From: a virus
IMG/VR virus record: IMGVR_UViG_3300025030_000068
Span: 25,929 to 89,928 of that record
DNA: 64,000 nucleotides
Direction: 5' to 3' (one strand)
The position numbers and the translations under genes are program-made. Positions 48,495 to 57,562 of the stretch are shown here, in pieces (position 1 is the first letter of the stretch; each line of letters begins with the position of its first letter). The notes below the pieces were generated by a model. That model had not been told where the DNA came from and did not search any database. It saw nothing but the letters and a program-made list of their open reading frames with translations.

Positions 48495-48533
48495 ATAAAA
48501 ACCCCCGGTCAGTGATGGCCGGGGGTTTTTTAT
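48495..48533 (+). terminator. Terminator of module B
   Basis: AAAAACCCCCGG / CCGGGGGTTTTTT around TCAGTGATGG, the same loop as in module A. Confidence 0.87.
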
Positions 48534-48571
48534 CGTTCAAGGTCCGAACATTTGACTGTGAGGTCCGAACA

Positions 48572-48976
48572 TTACACCATTTTCTTGCGGGCCTTGATCG
48601 AGTAATTTTCGCCGGAGATTACGTGCTTGCCGTAGCTGCGGCTGTGGGTTGCAAACTTGCAGCCGGTGTACTGCTCAATCGTCTGGAAGGTGACGTTGTC
48701 CTGAATTTCGATCTCGAATTCCGGCGCAGTCAGCCAGTCGCCAGACTCCGGCACGAAGCCGAGCTGCTTCAGGCTTTTGCCGCTGACCATGTAGCGGCTG
48801 CCGGAAATGTTGTGGGTGAATTTGCCGGGGACGAACTCTTGCGTCTCTGGGGAGCCGAGCGCGTCGACATCCTGCAATCCGAAGTCGTCGCTGACCTCGA
48901 CGTTCTGAGCAAGGCCGATCACTTCTCCGCCGATCTTGAAGAGTGCCCGGTTGCCCGTCATGGTATTGAGTCCCAT
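48572..48976 (-). CDS. Tail tube protein, 134 aa
   Basis: MGLNTMTGNRALFKIGGEVIGLAQNVEVSDDFGLQDVDALGS and the following beta-rich sequence match small myovirus tube proteins; it follows the sheath gene directly, as in most contractile phages. Length 134 is typical of XkdM/Mu-like tubes. Confidence 0.85.
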   Translation of the reverse strand: MGLNTMTGNRALFKIGGEVIGLAQNVEVSDDFGLQDVDALGSPETQEFVPGKFTHNISGSRYMVSGKSLKQLGFVPESGDWLTAPEFEIEIQDNVTFQTIEQYTGCKFATHSRSYGKHVISGENYSIKARKKMV

Positions 48977-49023
48977 GATGTTACCTCCTTAAAAGAGCGC
49001 TCCCCGGAGGGAGCGGTAGATGG

Positions 49024-50784
49024 TTACAGGCTGACGGTGAATTTCGTCGGCAGCAAGTGGAACACGCTAAAGATCCATGAAATTGGCAACACCGGCTGCG
49101 CCGAGTAGTCGATGTAGCGGACCACTCCGTCCGCCCGGAGCACCGTTGCCTTCGGGTCGTAGCTGACGATCAACTCGTCGCGCATGGCCGCTTCCAGCAC
49201 CGCGTTGGTGATGCTGATGATGCTCTGGTCGATACCCGGTGTTCCCGGCTTGCCGATGATCAGCTCGTGGCGGTTGCGGACTTCGCGGGCGATGTAGTCG
49301 GCGCCGCGTCCGACCGAGAACTCGACGCGGTAGAGGTCGGCGTCCTGCGCCCAAGTGGTGAGCTGCCGGGAGATCACGAAGCCGGCCCCCTGCACAAGAT
49401 CCTTGATCGGCACCGCGAGGTGGGCTTCGAGGAGGTCGTCGATCTCGGTGTTACGCAGTTCCACTTCAAGGCCGAGGCAGTTGAGGTACTTGCGGGTTAG
49501 CGGAGTAACGACCGAGGCGCCGCCAGCGATGCCCGCGTACATGACGGCGGTGATATAGGCCGGGTAGAGCTTGCTGACGCCATTCGGGTCATAGTGCTTC
49601 GAGCCGAGGCCGACGTGGACGGTGCGGTCGTTGTTGAGGGCGGACGCTTCCGCTTTGATAACTCCCATCGCCGTGATGCGGTTGGCTTCGCTACTCCACG
49701 ACTGCAGGGCGCCACCGACGAACTGCCGCCGCTCGCTTTTCCCTGCCGGGCCGCTCATGAAAGTACAGTGCGCGTCGCCGAGGGCATGGATCGAGGCCGA
49801 GGAGGAGAGGGGGACGATGATGTCGATGTCGACGGTCTTCAGCTCGTTGAAAGCCGAAACCCAATCATCGTTGGTGGTGGCACCGTCAGCGCCGCCGGCA
49901 AGGTAAGCCCATGCGCTGTTGGCCGGGACGGCTCCGGCTCCGGCGATGCGGGTTGCCGCGACGTAGGAGCTGCGCTCATTGAGGCGGTCGACGATCGCTT
50001 GCAGGTCGGAGGTGATGGTCGCTGCCGTGGTTTTGACCGACTCTGCCGTGAAGGCGTCAAGCTGCAAGCAGAGATCGGTTTTAGCTGACTTGGTGACCGC
50101 AACGGCAGTGTAAAAGCCGCTGGCGTTGATCGCGTCGATCAAGGACTGGATGGTCGGGTAGCTGTCGAAGTCGAGAGAAAGGTTCTCGGCGCCACCTGTT
50201 GCCGTGGTGGTGGTCAGCTTGTGATTGCCGGCGCCGGTCGCGACGTTGATCGTCACGGTTGCGGTCGCTGCGGCTCCGGTATAGAGCAGGGTAAAGCTCG
50301 GCTTGGCAACGTCGTCGTGGACCTCGGAGACGTCCTGAAAGCCGATAGTGATCTTCTTGCCGGTGTTGGTGCCGGCCTCGACTTTGGCCTTGATCTGGTT
50401 GGCGACCAATCCGTACAGGTATGAGTCGAGAGTGATAACGTCCGCCGCTGCTGCCGAGGCAAGGTTCTTGGTCGCCTTGGTCGCCGGGTTGACCGGCAGG
50501 AGGTAGACTTCGCTCGCGCCGGGGATGCCCTTGGAGGGGTTGAAGACCAGAGAGGCGGCCAGCCGGGCCTCTTCCCATGCCGGAGCAATCAGGAAATTGC
50601 CGAGGGTCGAATCGATCCGGGTCAGTTTCTTCGGCTCAAGGAGCCCGGTCATTTCCGCCATGATGACGACCTTGTTGGCCGAGCCGAGCTGTACCGGACT
50701 CAGAGCCGACGAGTCGATCGCGGAAGCGGCTTGCGGGCGCACATAGTACGTCCCCTTCCAAGTAACGCCAGTTTTTACTCCCAT
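49024..50784 (-). CDS. Tail sheath protein, 586 aa
   Basis: N-terminal segments and C-terminal core (LVQGAGFVISRQLTTWAQDADLYRVEFSVGRGADYIAREVRNR) match contractile sheath subunits; the insert between (~90-400) forms outer domains. Length and position upstream of the tube gene support this. The contractile sheath defines the phage as a myovirus. Confidence 0.92.
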   Translation of the reverse strand: MGVKTGVTWKGTYYVRPQAASAIDSSALSPVQLGSANKVVIMAEMTGLLEPKKLTRIDSTLGNFLIAPAWEEARLAASLVFNPSKGIPGASEVYLLPVNPATKATKNLASAAAADVITLDSYLYGLVANQIKAKVEAGTNTGKKITIGFQDVSEVHDDVAKPSFTLLYTGAAATATVTINVATGAGNHKLTTTTATGGAENLSLDFDSYPTIQSLIDAINASGFYTAVAVTKSAKTDLCLQLDAFTAESVKTTAATITSDLQAIVDRLNERSSYVAATRIAGAGAVPANSAWAYLAGGADGATTNDDWVSAFNELKTVDIDIIVPLSSSASIHALGDAHCTFMSGPAGKSERRQFVGGALQSWSSEANRITAMGVIKAEASALNNDRTVHVGLGSKHYDPNGVSKLYPAYITAVMYAGIAGGASVVTPLTRKYLNCLGLEVELRNTEIDDLLEAHLAVPIKDLVQGAGFVISRQLTTWAQDADLYRVEFSVGRGADYIAREVRNRHELIIGKPGTPGIDQSIISITNAVLEAAMRDELIVSYDPKATVLRADGVVRYIDYSAQPVLPISWIFSVFHLLPTKFTVSL

Positions 50785-50786
50785 TG

Positions 50787-51029
50787 TCAGTTACCTCCCT
50801 GTTGTGAAAGCCATTCGCTCCATGTGAGCCGGGTCGGCTGGCTGCGGAAAAGTTCGAGCAGCCGTGCCCACTCGGAGCGCATTTTGTGGCCGTTGATTTG
50901 TTCCTTGCTCATGAGTGCCTTGAAGGCGCCCTTGATCTCTGCTTGTGCGTTGCCGAACTCACTGAGGAATTCGTCGACCGAGAGCTTGAACTCCTGCGGC
51001 TCGGTCTGTTCGGTGTCCTTCTTCTTCAT
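50787..51029 (-). CDS. Small tail-region protein, 80 aa
   Basis: Acidic/helical (QEFKLSVDEFLSEFGNAQAEIKGAF), between tail completion and sheath genes. Its ribosome-binding site lies within 12 bases of an operator-like motif. No known family. Confidence 0.7.
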   Translation of the reverse strand: MKKKDTEQTEPQEFKLSVDEFLSEFGNAQAEIKGAFKALMSKEQINGHKMRSEWARLLELFRSQPTRLTWSEWLSQQGGN

Positions 51030-51039
51030 GCAACCTCCG

Positions 51040-51056
51040 TTTTATATGGGGAACAC
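51040..51056 (-). promoter_or_regulatory. 17-bp operator-like motif, site 13
   Basis: Minus-strand GTGTTCCCCATATAAAA, 14 of 17, just before the GGAGG of the 80-aa gene. Confidence 0.7.
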
Positions 51057-51066
51057 TTCGGGCGCG

Positions 51067-51726
51067 TTACAGCGCCGTGTTGTCGCCTGTGGCATAAACT
51101 CCGACCGGCAGAGTCTTGTTCCATGTGTTTTCCAGCTTGGCGGTGATTCTCACTCCCCGGACGAAGGCTTCCAGCGGCTGCAGCGCTCCTTTTTCAAGGC
51201 GGATGTCCGCGAGGGAGATATTGACTTCCAGTATCCCCTTGGCGCCGATTTCGCCGATGTTCTGGCAGATGAAATACTGGCAGAATCGGGAGAGCCAGAT
51301 CGCCTCGTCCTTGGTTGCGGTGATCACGTCGATGTTGAAGCTGGCCTGCTCGTAATAGCCATAGGGTTGCTTCCAGCCGGTGAGCGTCTCTCCGTCGTCC
51401 GCGTAGACCGCTGTGGCCTCGCCAACGATATCGCCAAGGAAGCGATCGGTACTCGGCGACTCCCCGTGGTAAATGCCGATCTGCGGAAAGGGCAGCTCCG
51501 CCGAGGGGAAGTGGGGGAGGATGAAGACCCGCTTGCCGTCTTCGCTGCGGTCTCGGTTGCTGCCGACAAAGACCTTTCCGCGCAGGTAGGTGCCGATCTG
51601 CAGCTGCTCTTCGCTACTGCGGTCTTCGAAGAGATCGCTGATGATCTCCTGCGGGTCCATTTGCGCCGCAAGGAATTCCCGCAGGAAGAGGTCTTTGAGA
51701 ATGAGGTCGACGTTCGGGAAGCCCAT
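51067..51726 (-). CDS. Tail completion / terminator-region protein, 219 aa
   Basis: Beginning MGFPNVDLILKDLFLREFLAAQMDP, with YYEQASFNIDVITATKDEAIWLSRFCQYFICQN, it fits the position of tail terminator or neck proteins immediately upstream of the sheath. ACAGGAT precedes ATG 51726. Specific role is inferred from gene order only. Confidence 0.65.
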   Translation of the reverse strand: MGFPNVDLILKDLFLREFLAAQMDPQEIISDLFEDRSSEEQLQIGTYLRGKVFVGSNRDRSEDGKRVFILPHFPSAELPFPQIGIYHGESPSTDRFLGDIVGEATAVYADDGETLTGWKQPYGYYEQASFNIDVITATKDEAIWLSRFCQYFICQNIGEIGAKGILEVNISLADIRLEKGALQPLEAFVRGVRITAKLENTWNKTLPVGVYATGDNTAL

Positions 51727-51731
51727 TGTCT

Positions 51732-52481
51732 TTATCCTGTGAAGGTGACGTCCATGCCGATAGTGGCGGTAGGGACGAGGTCTTTGATCGCGGCCTCTCT
51801 CAGCATCGCTTCCACGGCTGGCTGGCAGTAGCCGGCGACCTTTTCGGCGATGTGGTGCGCTTTGTAGCCGGGGTGCCACCAGCTGCCGGGGTCGCTGTTG
51901 TCGGAGACGACCCGGAACGTCAGGTATTTGCTCTGGGTGGCGTTCTCGTAGGTCTTGGTGACCTTAGTCATCCCCTCGAACCTGCCGTTCTTGTGCTGGT
52001 ACCCGGTGCTGGCGTTCTGTTCTGCCGGGTGCCGGCCCTCGGTGCCGGTCAGGCGCCCGCCCGGTTTCAGCTTGGTCGCCTGCGCCAGTATGTCCCGTGG
52101 CATCGTCGGAAAGTTGCTGTTCGGGGCATGGTTGGCGGTGGTGCCGTGCCGGAAGGGGATAATGTTGTAACGGCCCTTCTTGCCGATCCGGGCTTTGGGA
52201 CCACCGAGGAGCATCGGCTTCATGTCCCACTTCGCCTTGCCGTATTCGAGGTCTTTGGCGGCTTGTGAAGTGGCGATGATGAACTGCCTCAGGTCGGCGC
52301 CGCCCTGCACTCGTTGGCCAAGGACGATGCTGTCAGCGTAGGCTTTTCGCAGACCGATGTTGGCTTTGATCTCTGGCACTCCCGGCAACGGCTGGGCGCC
52401 CATGACCGCCTGCTGCCATGTCGCTTGGACGTAGCTGGCGGCGAGGTTGATGGCGGCGTTGAGGTTAGGGAGGTCACTCAT
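51732..52481 (-). CDS. Neck/tail completion protein, 249 aa
   Basis: MSDLPNLNAAINLAASYVQATW ... followed by a central basic region (KARIGKKGRYNIIPFRHGTT) and a histidine/tryptophan-rich C-terminus (SWWHPGYKAHHIAEKV), resembling HK97-gp10-like or Mu gp37-like neck proteins. Function inferred from position. Confidence 0.65.
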   Translation of the reverse strand: MSDLPNLNAAINLAASYVQATWQQAVMGAQPLPGVPEIKANIGLRKAYADSIVLGQRVQGGADLRQFIIATSQAAKDLEYGKAKWDMKPMLLGGPKARIGKKGRYNIIPFRHGTTANHAPNSNFPTMPRDILAQATKLKPGGRLTGTEGRHPAEQNASTGYQHKNGRFEGMTKVTKTYENATQSKYLTFRVVSDNSDPGSWWHPGYKAHHIAEKVAGYCQPAVEAMLREAAIKDLVPTATIGMDVTFTG

Positions 52482-52482
52482 G

Positions 52483-53118
52483 TCATTGCTCGTAAATATG
52501 TTTCTTACGCAGCAGCACGCGGCTGCCGATATCGACTCCGTGGCTGACCCGTGTGGCGGGTGCCTCCACTGCAATCCACTCGACCATGCCGCGATACTTG
52601 ATGCTGTATTTCGTGCCGGGTCCGGGCGCCTTGGCGGTGAGCGCCTTCCCTACCCATGTCCAGACGATCGAGCGACCGTCGAGTTTGAAGTCGACGTTCT
52701 CGATATATTTGATGCGGTCGATGTCGTAGCAGACGATGGCGTCGGTCGCCGGGTAATAGAGGATGTCGCTGTCACCAAAGCCGCGCACCAGCGCTTCCCC
52801 CTGCCCGTGCGGGATCGGCCAGGTAAAGATGATCTTGTCGCCCTCGCTGACGATATCGGTCGAGAGGGGGGAAAAGACGCAATCACCGGGGAGCGCGACT
52901 CCCGATTCCAGCCAGTCCTTGTGCATGCTGATCGCCGTCACCAGACCAATCAACTGTTGCGACTCCGGGAAGAACCAGCCGCCCAGCTCATGCAGGTCGC
53001 AGTTCGGGTCCGGCTGGCCGTGGTCGTCGTGGCAGGGGCAGCGGGTACCGACCGCATGGGTGACGTACTCGCCTTCGGCTTCGACGAAGTTATTGATGGC
53101 GTCGACCGGGATCGTCAC
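52483..53118 (-). CDS. Structural neck-region protein with cysteines, 211 aa
   Basis: GTG 53118 is chosen because it overlaps the upstream stop (GTGA); the longer frame to 53181 would overlap it by 66 bases. Contains a CPCHDDHGQPDPNCDLHE cluster that could bind zinc. Between head completion and neck genes; no named family. Confidence 0.68.
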   Translation of the reverse strand: MTIPVDAINNFVEAEGEYVTHAVGTRCPCHDDHGQPDPNCDLHELGGWFFPESQQLIGLVTAISMHKDWLESGVALPGDCVFSPLSTDIVSEGDKIIFTWPIPHGQGEALVRGFGDSDILYYPATDAIVCYDIDRIKYIENVDFKLDGRSIVWTWVGKALTAKAPGPGTKYSIKYRGMVEWIAVEAPATRVSHGVDIGSRVLLRKKHIYEQ

Positions 53119-54476
53119 AGCGTCACCATTGACAGACCGCGATACTGATTTTTGATCTTCGGCAGATTCTCCTTGATCCACTTCTCGTTGTTCTCGATCG
53201 TCGCCGAGTAGATGCCGTAGCTGGCGCTGGCCGTGTAGCTGACCGAGCGGCTCACGCCGTCTTTGCTGGTACTCTCCGAGGAGAAGCCGCCGCGATAGGC
53301 TTGCCCGGCAATGGTCAGGATGCTGACTGCGGCCTTGAAACCAATCAGCTTAAGAATGTCCGCAGGCGTCTCCGGCAGCCCAGCCACAGCAATGTAGCGC
53401 CAGAAGTCGGCAATGTATTCTCGGAATCCCCAGAAGTTGATCTGCTGGAAGAACGTGTACATATAGCTGTACTGCCCGTTGTAGGGGAGGATGTCGAGGC
53501 TGCCGCTCTTCTTGTTGATCGCAAAGGCGCCGCTAGAGATTTCCAGTGCAGACGAGTTGCCGATGTAGCCGGCGACCTTGTCGACGCTCAGCAGCTGGTG
53601 GAAAGGAAGGTCCAGCTTCCATGCGAGCGAATTGTTGTTGAAATCGCGGGCGGTGTACATCACCGGGACAGCCTTGCGGTCATAGAAAGCGCCGGACTCC
53701 GAATAGTAGGGCTCGGTGGCGACTCGGTATGGCTCGACATAGACTTTTAGCAGGGTGTTCTCGACTTCGCTGATGGCCTTATCGATCTCCGCCCGCAGCT
53801 TGTCGTCTTCCCAATACTGTTTGTCGACCACGATCCCCTCGGAGGCGTCGGCGACCGGCAATTCGAATTCGTCGATATTGACCTCGGCATAGCCACCGCG
53901 CGGGTCCAGAAGAATCTCGCTGGCTCCGGTGATCGGGATCGCCGGACCTCCCCCCCATGACAGCGTTGCCGGGTTGCCGTCGACCTCTGCCGTGAAGACG
54001 AGGCCGTAGGTGGTCTTGCGGGTGTTCTCGGAGAGGCGATAAAAAGTGACGCCGGTCACCGCTGACGGCTGCCGTTTCGGGAATGGCATATCGGAGGCGT
54101 AGAGGGGGACACCAAAGCAGTACCCGTTCCGCATCTCCTCGACGGTGATCAGCGCAATTTTGAAGACGTCCGTGCTGGCGGTGACGGCTCCGGCTGTGGC
54201 CTCGACCAAGTACTCTCCCCGGACGCAGAGAGGGATGCCGCTGGCATCCTTGATCTCCGGCAGGTCAAAGGTGGCGACGTGCCCCTTCGGGTAGTCTCCG
54301 GCCAGGACGATCTCCTGCGTGGAGACGACCGGCCCACCTTTACGCCGCAGAGCGATAGTGACTGTCTCGGCCAAGCCCGTTGCCGGGGTCGGCAGGAGGC
54401 GCACCTTGACGATGCTCCTTGCCGATTCATGCCGTGAGTATTCGCTTTTGTCGGTTTTCAGGATCAGGCCGGTCAT
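53115..54476 (-). CDS. Head-tail region structural protein, 453 aa
   Basis: N-terminal ~200 residues look like Ig-like beta domains (LILKTDKSEYSRHESARSIVKVRLLP); the C-terminal half is helical. Located between the capsid and neck genes. No family recognised; may be a head-tail adaptor or decoration protein. Confidence 0.65.
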   Translation of the reverse strand: MTGLILKTDKSEYSRHESARSIVKVRLLPTPATGLAETVTIALRRKGGPVVSTQEIVLAGDYPKGHVATFDLPEIKDASGIPLCVRGEYLVEATAGAVTASTDVFKIALITVEEMRNGYCFGVPLYASDMPFPKRQPSAVTGVTFYRLSENTRKTTYGLVFTAEVDGNPATLSWGGGPAIPITGASEILLDPRGGYAEVNIDEFELPVADASEGIVVDKQYWEDDKLRAEIDKAISEVENTLLKVYVEPYRVATEPYYSESGAFYDRKAVPVMYTARDFNNNSLAWKLDLPFHQLLSVDKVAGYIGNSSALEISSGAFAINKKSGSLDILPYNGQYSYMYTFFQQINFWGFREYIADFWRYIAVAGLPETPADILKLIGFKAAVSILTIAGQAYRGGFSSESTSKDGVSRSVSYTASASYGIYSATIENNEKWIKENLPKIKNQYRGLSMVTL

Positions 54477-54486
54477 CGGTTATCCT

Positions 54487-54708
54487 TTACTTCGCTACAA
54501 CCGTTTTTGCTTCAGTGGCGGTCGCGGCCAGAGTGGCAGCATAGTCGGTGCCGGTCACTCCGCCATCGAGGTCGAGCTTGGCGAGCAGGGCAGCGTATTG
54601 GGTCTTGAGGACTTCCATCTCGTTGACGAGCACATTAAACTCGGCACGCATTGATTCAAGATCTTTACCCCCGACACTGCGGGTGGTCTTGCGGATTGTT
54701 CTGGCCAT
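54487..54708 (-). CDS. Small coiled-coil protein, 73 aa
   Basis: Residues ~15-45 (KDLESMRAEFNVLVNEMEVLKTQYAALLAKLDL) form a coiled coil; basic N-terminus ARTIRKTTR. In the head operon. Function unknown. Confidence 0.7.
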   Translation of the reverse strand: MARTIRKTTRSVGGKDLESMRAEFNVLVNEMEVLKTQYAALLAKLDLDGGVTGTDYAATLAATATEAKTVVAK

Positions 54709-54737
54709 GACTGGCTACCTCCTATGGGGTTGGTGCC

Positions 54738-55286
54738 CTACCCTTGCAGCTCGGTCATGCGTCCGTTCAGCACGGTCAGGCGGTTCTCTTTCGGCTCTTC
54801 TTTGGCGATCTCAATGGCGATGACCTCCTTGATCAAGTCGATGCTCTCGCACTTCTTGATGGCGGCCTTAAAACGGTTGAAGTTGGCGTCAGCAGCAAGC
54901 TCGGCAGCGGTGCCGTCCGTTTTGCCTTGGTCGTTACCCTTATTTTCGTTTTCGTCGCTCACAGCGCCGGATTTAGTGCCTTCTCTGCCGGATTCTGCGG
55001 ACAGCTTGGACTTCTCTTCCGCTTCCCGCTCCGCCTTACCCGCTGCGGCTGCCGCTTCGAGGGTGTCGTTGGCGGTCTGCTGGAGATCATCGGCACTCTG
55101 TCCCGGCTTCCAGAAGTCTTTAGGGAGGCGCAAGAGGACGCTGGCTTCGTCGTGATCGACCATAGCGACACCGACGGTCTTGCCGTCACGTGTCTTGCTC
55201 TCGAACGTAATCGTGCGGGATTCGCCATTGACGCTGACCGACATGGTGCCGATATTTCGGGAAATGATCTGGATCGACTTGCTCAT
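54738..55286 (-). CDS. Head-region protein, 182 aa
   Basis: Small beta domain (residues ~10-65) followed by a long, alanine/glutamate-rich low-complexity region and helical end. Directly downstream of the major capsid gene, so it may be a head-decoration or head-completion protein. No family recognised. Confidence 0.65.
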   Translation of the reverse strand: MSKSIQIISRNIGTMSVSVNGESRTITFESKTRDGKTVGVAMVDHDEASVLLRLPKDFWKPGQSADDLQQTANDTLEAAAAAGKAEREAEEKSKLSAESGREGTKSGAVSDENENKGNDQGKTDGTAAELAADANFNRFKAAIKKCESIDLIKEVIAIEIAKEEPKENRLTVLNGRMTELQG

Positions 55287-55337
55287 GGTTTGCTCCTTGA
55301 ATTTAAGTTAAGCCGGGGAGGATCGCCTCCCCGGCTG

Positions 55338-55354
55338 TTCTACATAGGAAACAC
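55338..55354 (-). promoter_or_regulatory. 17-bp operator-like motif, site 14
   Basis: Minus-strand GTGTTTCCTATGTAGAA, 15 of 17, between the capsid stop and the 182-aa gene. Confidence 0.68.
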
Positions 55355-55359
55355 TTCAA

Positions 55360-56799
55360 TTACGCCGGAGTATAGGTTCCGCAGTTCTTGAAGATTTTGA
55401 GGCGGTTCGGAGCCTTGACGACCGGCACCATGTAGAGCATGAGCAGGAACGGCAGGGTGGTCCCGACCAAGGGCAGGGGCAGCTTCATGAGCGGCGACAT
55501 CTGCGCGATGGCAAGGTCTTTCGGGTCCGGCTTCATGAGGATGCAGACGCCGTTCTCTTCCTTGCCGGCAGCGGACAGGGTGCGCCATTCGTTGCGGTCG
55601 ACGAATGTGATGTTGCCGCTGGAGCTTTGAGGCACTTTCGCGATCCACTGTGCATCGGACCCGTCGTCGACAAAGCCGCGATAGATGCGGTAGCCGGTGG
55701 CACCAGCAAGGCGGGTAATGACGGTCGTAACCTTGGTGGTGGCGTCGGCGACGACGGCTGCCGTGGTGGTGACGCCGAGGGACTCGCCAGTGTCGTTGAA
55801 GGCCGCGATGGTGTAGTAGTAGGTACCGGCGACGAATTTGCCGGCGGCATCGTCGGCGGCGGTGGCCTGGGTGGTGATCGCCGGGGTGGCGGGGGCTCCG
55901 GCGACAGCAGCTTCGACCGGCATGTTGGTGTCGACTTCCTGCGACATGATCGTGTGGTCGAAACCAATCGTGCCGTAGTTCGTGTCGTACTTGTTGACGA
56001 CGCTGCCGGGGGTATATGCCTGCCCGGTCGCAAGGTCTTTGTTGAATCTCTGCAGGTTGCGGGTGTTGAACAGCTTGTTGAGACCGCCCATGACGTGGAT
56101 GGAGCCGAGGGCTTCATACCCGTTGACGGTTGCCTGCTTGCCGACTTTCAGGAACTTCTCGGCGGCATCGTCGAGTTCGTCGAAGGAAAGGGGCTCACCT
56201 TCCATGTCGATGACGTTCTCGGCAAAGTTGGTGGTCAACTGTGCGAGCAGACCGTCGAAGTTGGCCTCGACGCCGTTCTCGTCGAGGACGAGCTTGTTGC
56301 CGAACAACAGTTCGCGCTCGACTTTGTCGAGAAGCTCGATGGAGCGGTCCTGGTTCTCGCGGACGCTGGGGTCTTCGAAGGCGCCGCCGTTGCTGCCGAC
56401 GGTCTGCATCTGGAGGGTGATCCCGCCAGCGACCCCGAGGTATTTGTTGCGGATGGTTTCACGCTTGAAGCTCGACACACCACCATTGGGGGCGCCGCCT
56501 TCGCGGAAGCCAGCACCGCCGCGACGGCTGGAGCCGAAGGAGGTGTGGACGTTATACTCGTAGAGCGGGGTGGCGCTGGGGACGCGCGGGAGCTTGTTGA
56601 ACAGCTTGATGTGCTCCTGAGTGATCAGGGTGCTGGTCATCAAGGCGTCGAGGTTTTCCAGCATGAGCGGGCCGTTGCCATTGGCAAGGGCTGTGCCGGT
56701 CTGGGTGTTGAGGGCTTTGGCGAATTCCTCGACGTAGGTGTCGACGTTCATCCCCATCCCTGCGGATTTCAGCATCTGGTCGAACGACTGAATGTTCAT
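55360..56799 (-). CDS. Major capsid protein with Ig-like insert, 479 aa
   Basis: HK97-type shell protein by position (after protease and scaffold) and features such as the N-arm (MNIQSFDQMLKSAGMGMNVDTYVEEFAKALN) and E-loop region. Residues ~295-415 (ITTQATAADDAAGKFVAGTYYYTIAAFNDTGES ... ATGYRIYRG) form an Ig/fibronectin-like insert that would decorate the capsid surface. This insert is not general in the family. Confidence 0.85.
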   Translation of the reverse strand: MNIQSFDQMLKSAGMGMNVDTYVEEFAKALNTQTGTALANGNGPLMLENLDALMTSTLITQEHIKLFNKLPRVPSATPLYEYNVHTSFGSSRRGGAGFREGGAPNGGVSSFKRETIRNKYLGVAGGITLQMQTVGSNGGAFEDPSVRENQDRSIELLDKVERELLFGNKLVLDENGVEANFDGLLAQLTTNFAENVIDMEGEPLSFDELDDAAEKFLKVGKQATVNGYEALGSIHVMGGLNKLFNTRNLQRFNKDLATGQAYTPGSVVNKYDTNYGTIGFDHTIMSQEVDTNMPVEAAVAGAPATPAITTQATAADDAAGKFVAGTYYYTIAAFNDTGESLGVTTTAAVVADATTKVTTVITRLAGATGYRIYRGFVDDGSDAQWIAKVPQSSSGNITFVDRNEWRTLSAAGKEENGVCILMKPDPKDLAIAQMSPLMKLPLPLVGTTLPFLLMLYMVPVVKAPNRLKIFKNCGTYTPA

Positions 56800-56829
56800 C
56801 TTGTTTCTTCTCCTTTTCCTTGGCGGCTG

Positions 56830-57543
56830 TTACTGCTGTTCGAGTTCTGATTTAACGAAATCAGGGAGGGCGTCGTACCCTTTGACCGCATAAATCGACA
56901 GAAATTTCGCATCGACTTTTTTCGCCACAACGAGGTTTTGCAGGTCTTCCGCAATCTCGCTCTTGCTTTTCTTGAGCGTGTCGACGACGTTTCCGGGCTC
57001 TTTGCCAGCGCCGAGGAATCCAGGGCGGTGGGCAGCGGGACCGGCGCCAGCGTCTTCGATGGACTTGGTCATCGTCTCGGTCATGCCGGCGAGGGCCTTG
57101 GCCATCTTGATCTGGAGGTTGAGGGCGGCCATCTGCGACTTCTCGATGGTACGAAGGCGCTGATCGAGGTTGCCCATCGACTTGTGGATGGTGTCTTCCA
57201 GTTCGGCATAGGCTTCACTGGCTTTGACGAGTTCTTCGTGGAGGTCGTCTTCCGGCATCGACTTGTCCATGTCGTCGTCGTCCTCTTTGTCGTCGTCCTC
57301 TTTGTCCGAGTCGCCGCCTTCGTCGTCTGCATCGCCGTCGTCGGACTTGAGCAGATTGTCCTGCTCTTCGAGGGCCTTGATCATGTCGTCGAGGCTCTCC
57401 TCGTCGCTGTCGGATTTGGTCAGGTCGTCAAGTACGGCCAGCGCTTTTTCCAGCGTTTCGCCGTCCAGACCCTGCTCCTTCAGGGCTTTCTCGATGTCCT
57501 CGGTGGACATCCCTTCTGCTTTCATTTCTTCGGCTGTCTTCAT
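56830..57543 (-). CDS. Acidic scaffold-like protein, 237 aa
   Basis: Central run of Asp/Glu (about residues 45-95) flanked by helices, then a coiled coil (~100-150) and a compact C-terminus that ends near VKSELEQQ. Typical properties of a scaffolding core that guides shell assembly and is removed by the protease encoded just upstream. Confidence 0.75.
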   Translation of the reverse strand: MKTAEEMKAEGMSTEDIEKALKEQGLDGETLEKALAVLDDLTKSDSDEESLDDMIKALEEQDNLLKSDDGDADDEGGDSDKEDDDKEDDDDMDKSMPEDDLHEELVKASEAYAELEDTIHKSMGNLDQRLRTIEKSQMAALNLQIKMAKALAGMTETMTKSIEDAGAGPAAHRPGFLGAGKEPGNVVDTLKKSKSEIAEDLQNLVVAKKVDAKFLSIYAVKGYDALPDFVKSELEQQ

Positions 57544-57562
57544 TGTGGTGCCTCCTGTTTGT

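Noticed and set aside
55627-56850. 407-aa open frame on the plus strand opposite the capsid gene
   Set aside because: Shadow of the major capsid frame: no ribosome-binding site, valine/glycine-rich low-complexity product, opposite to a well-supported gene.
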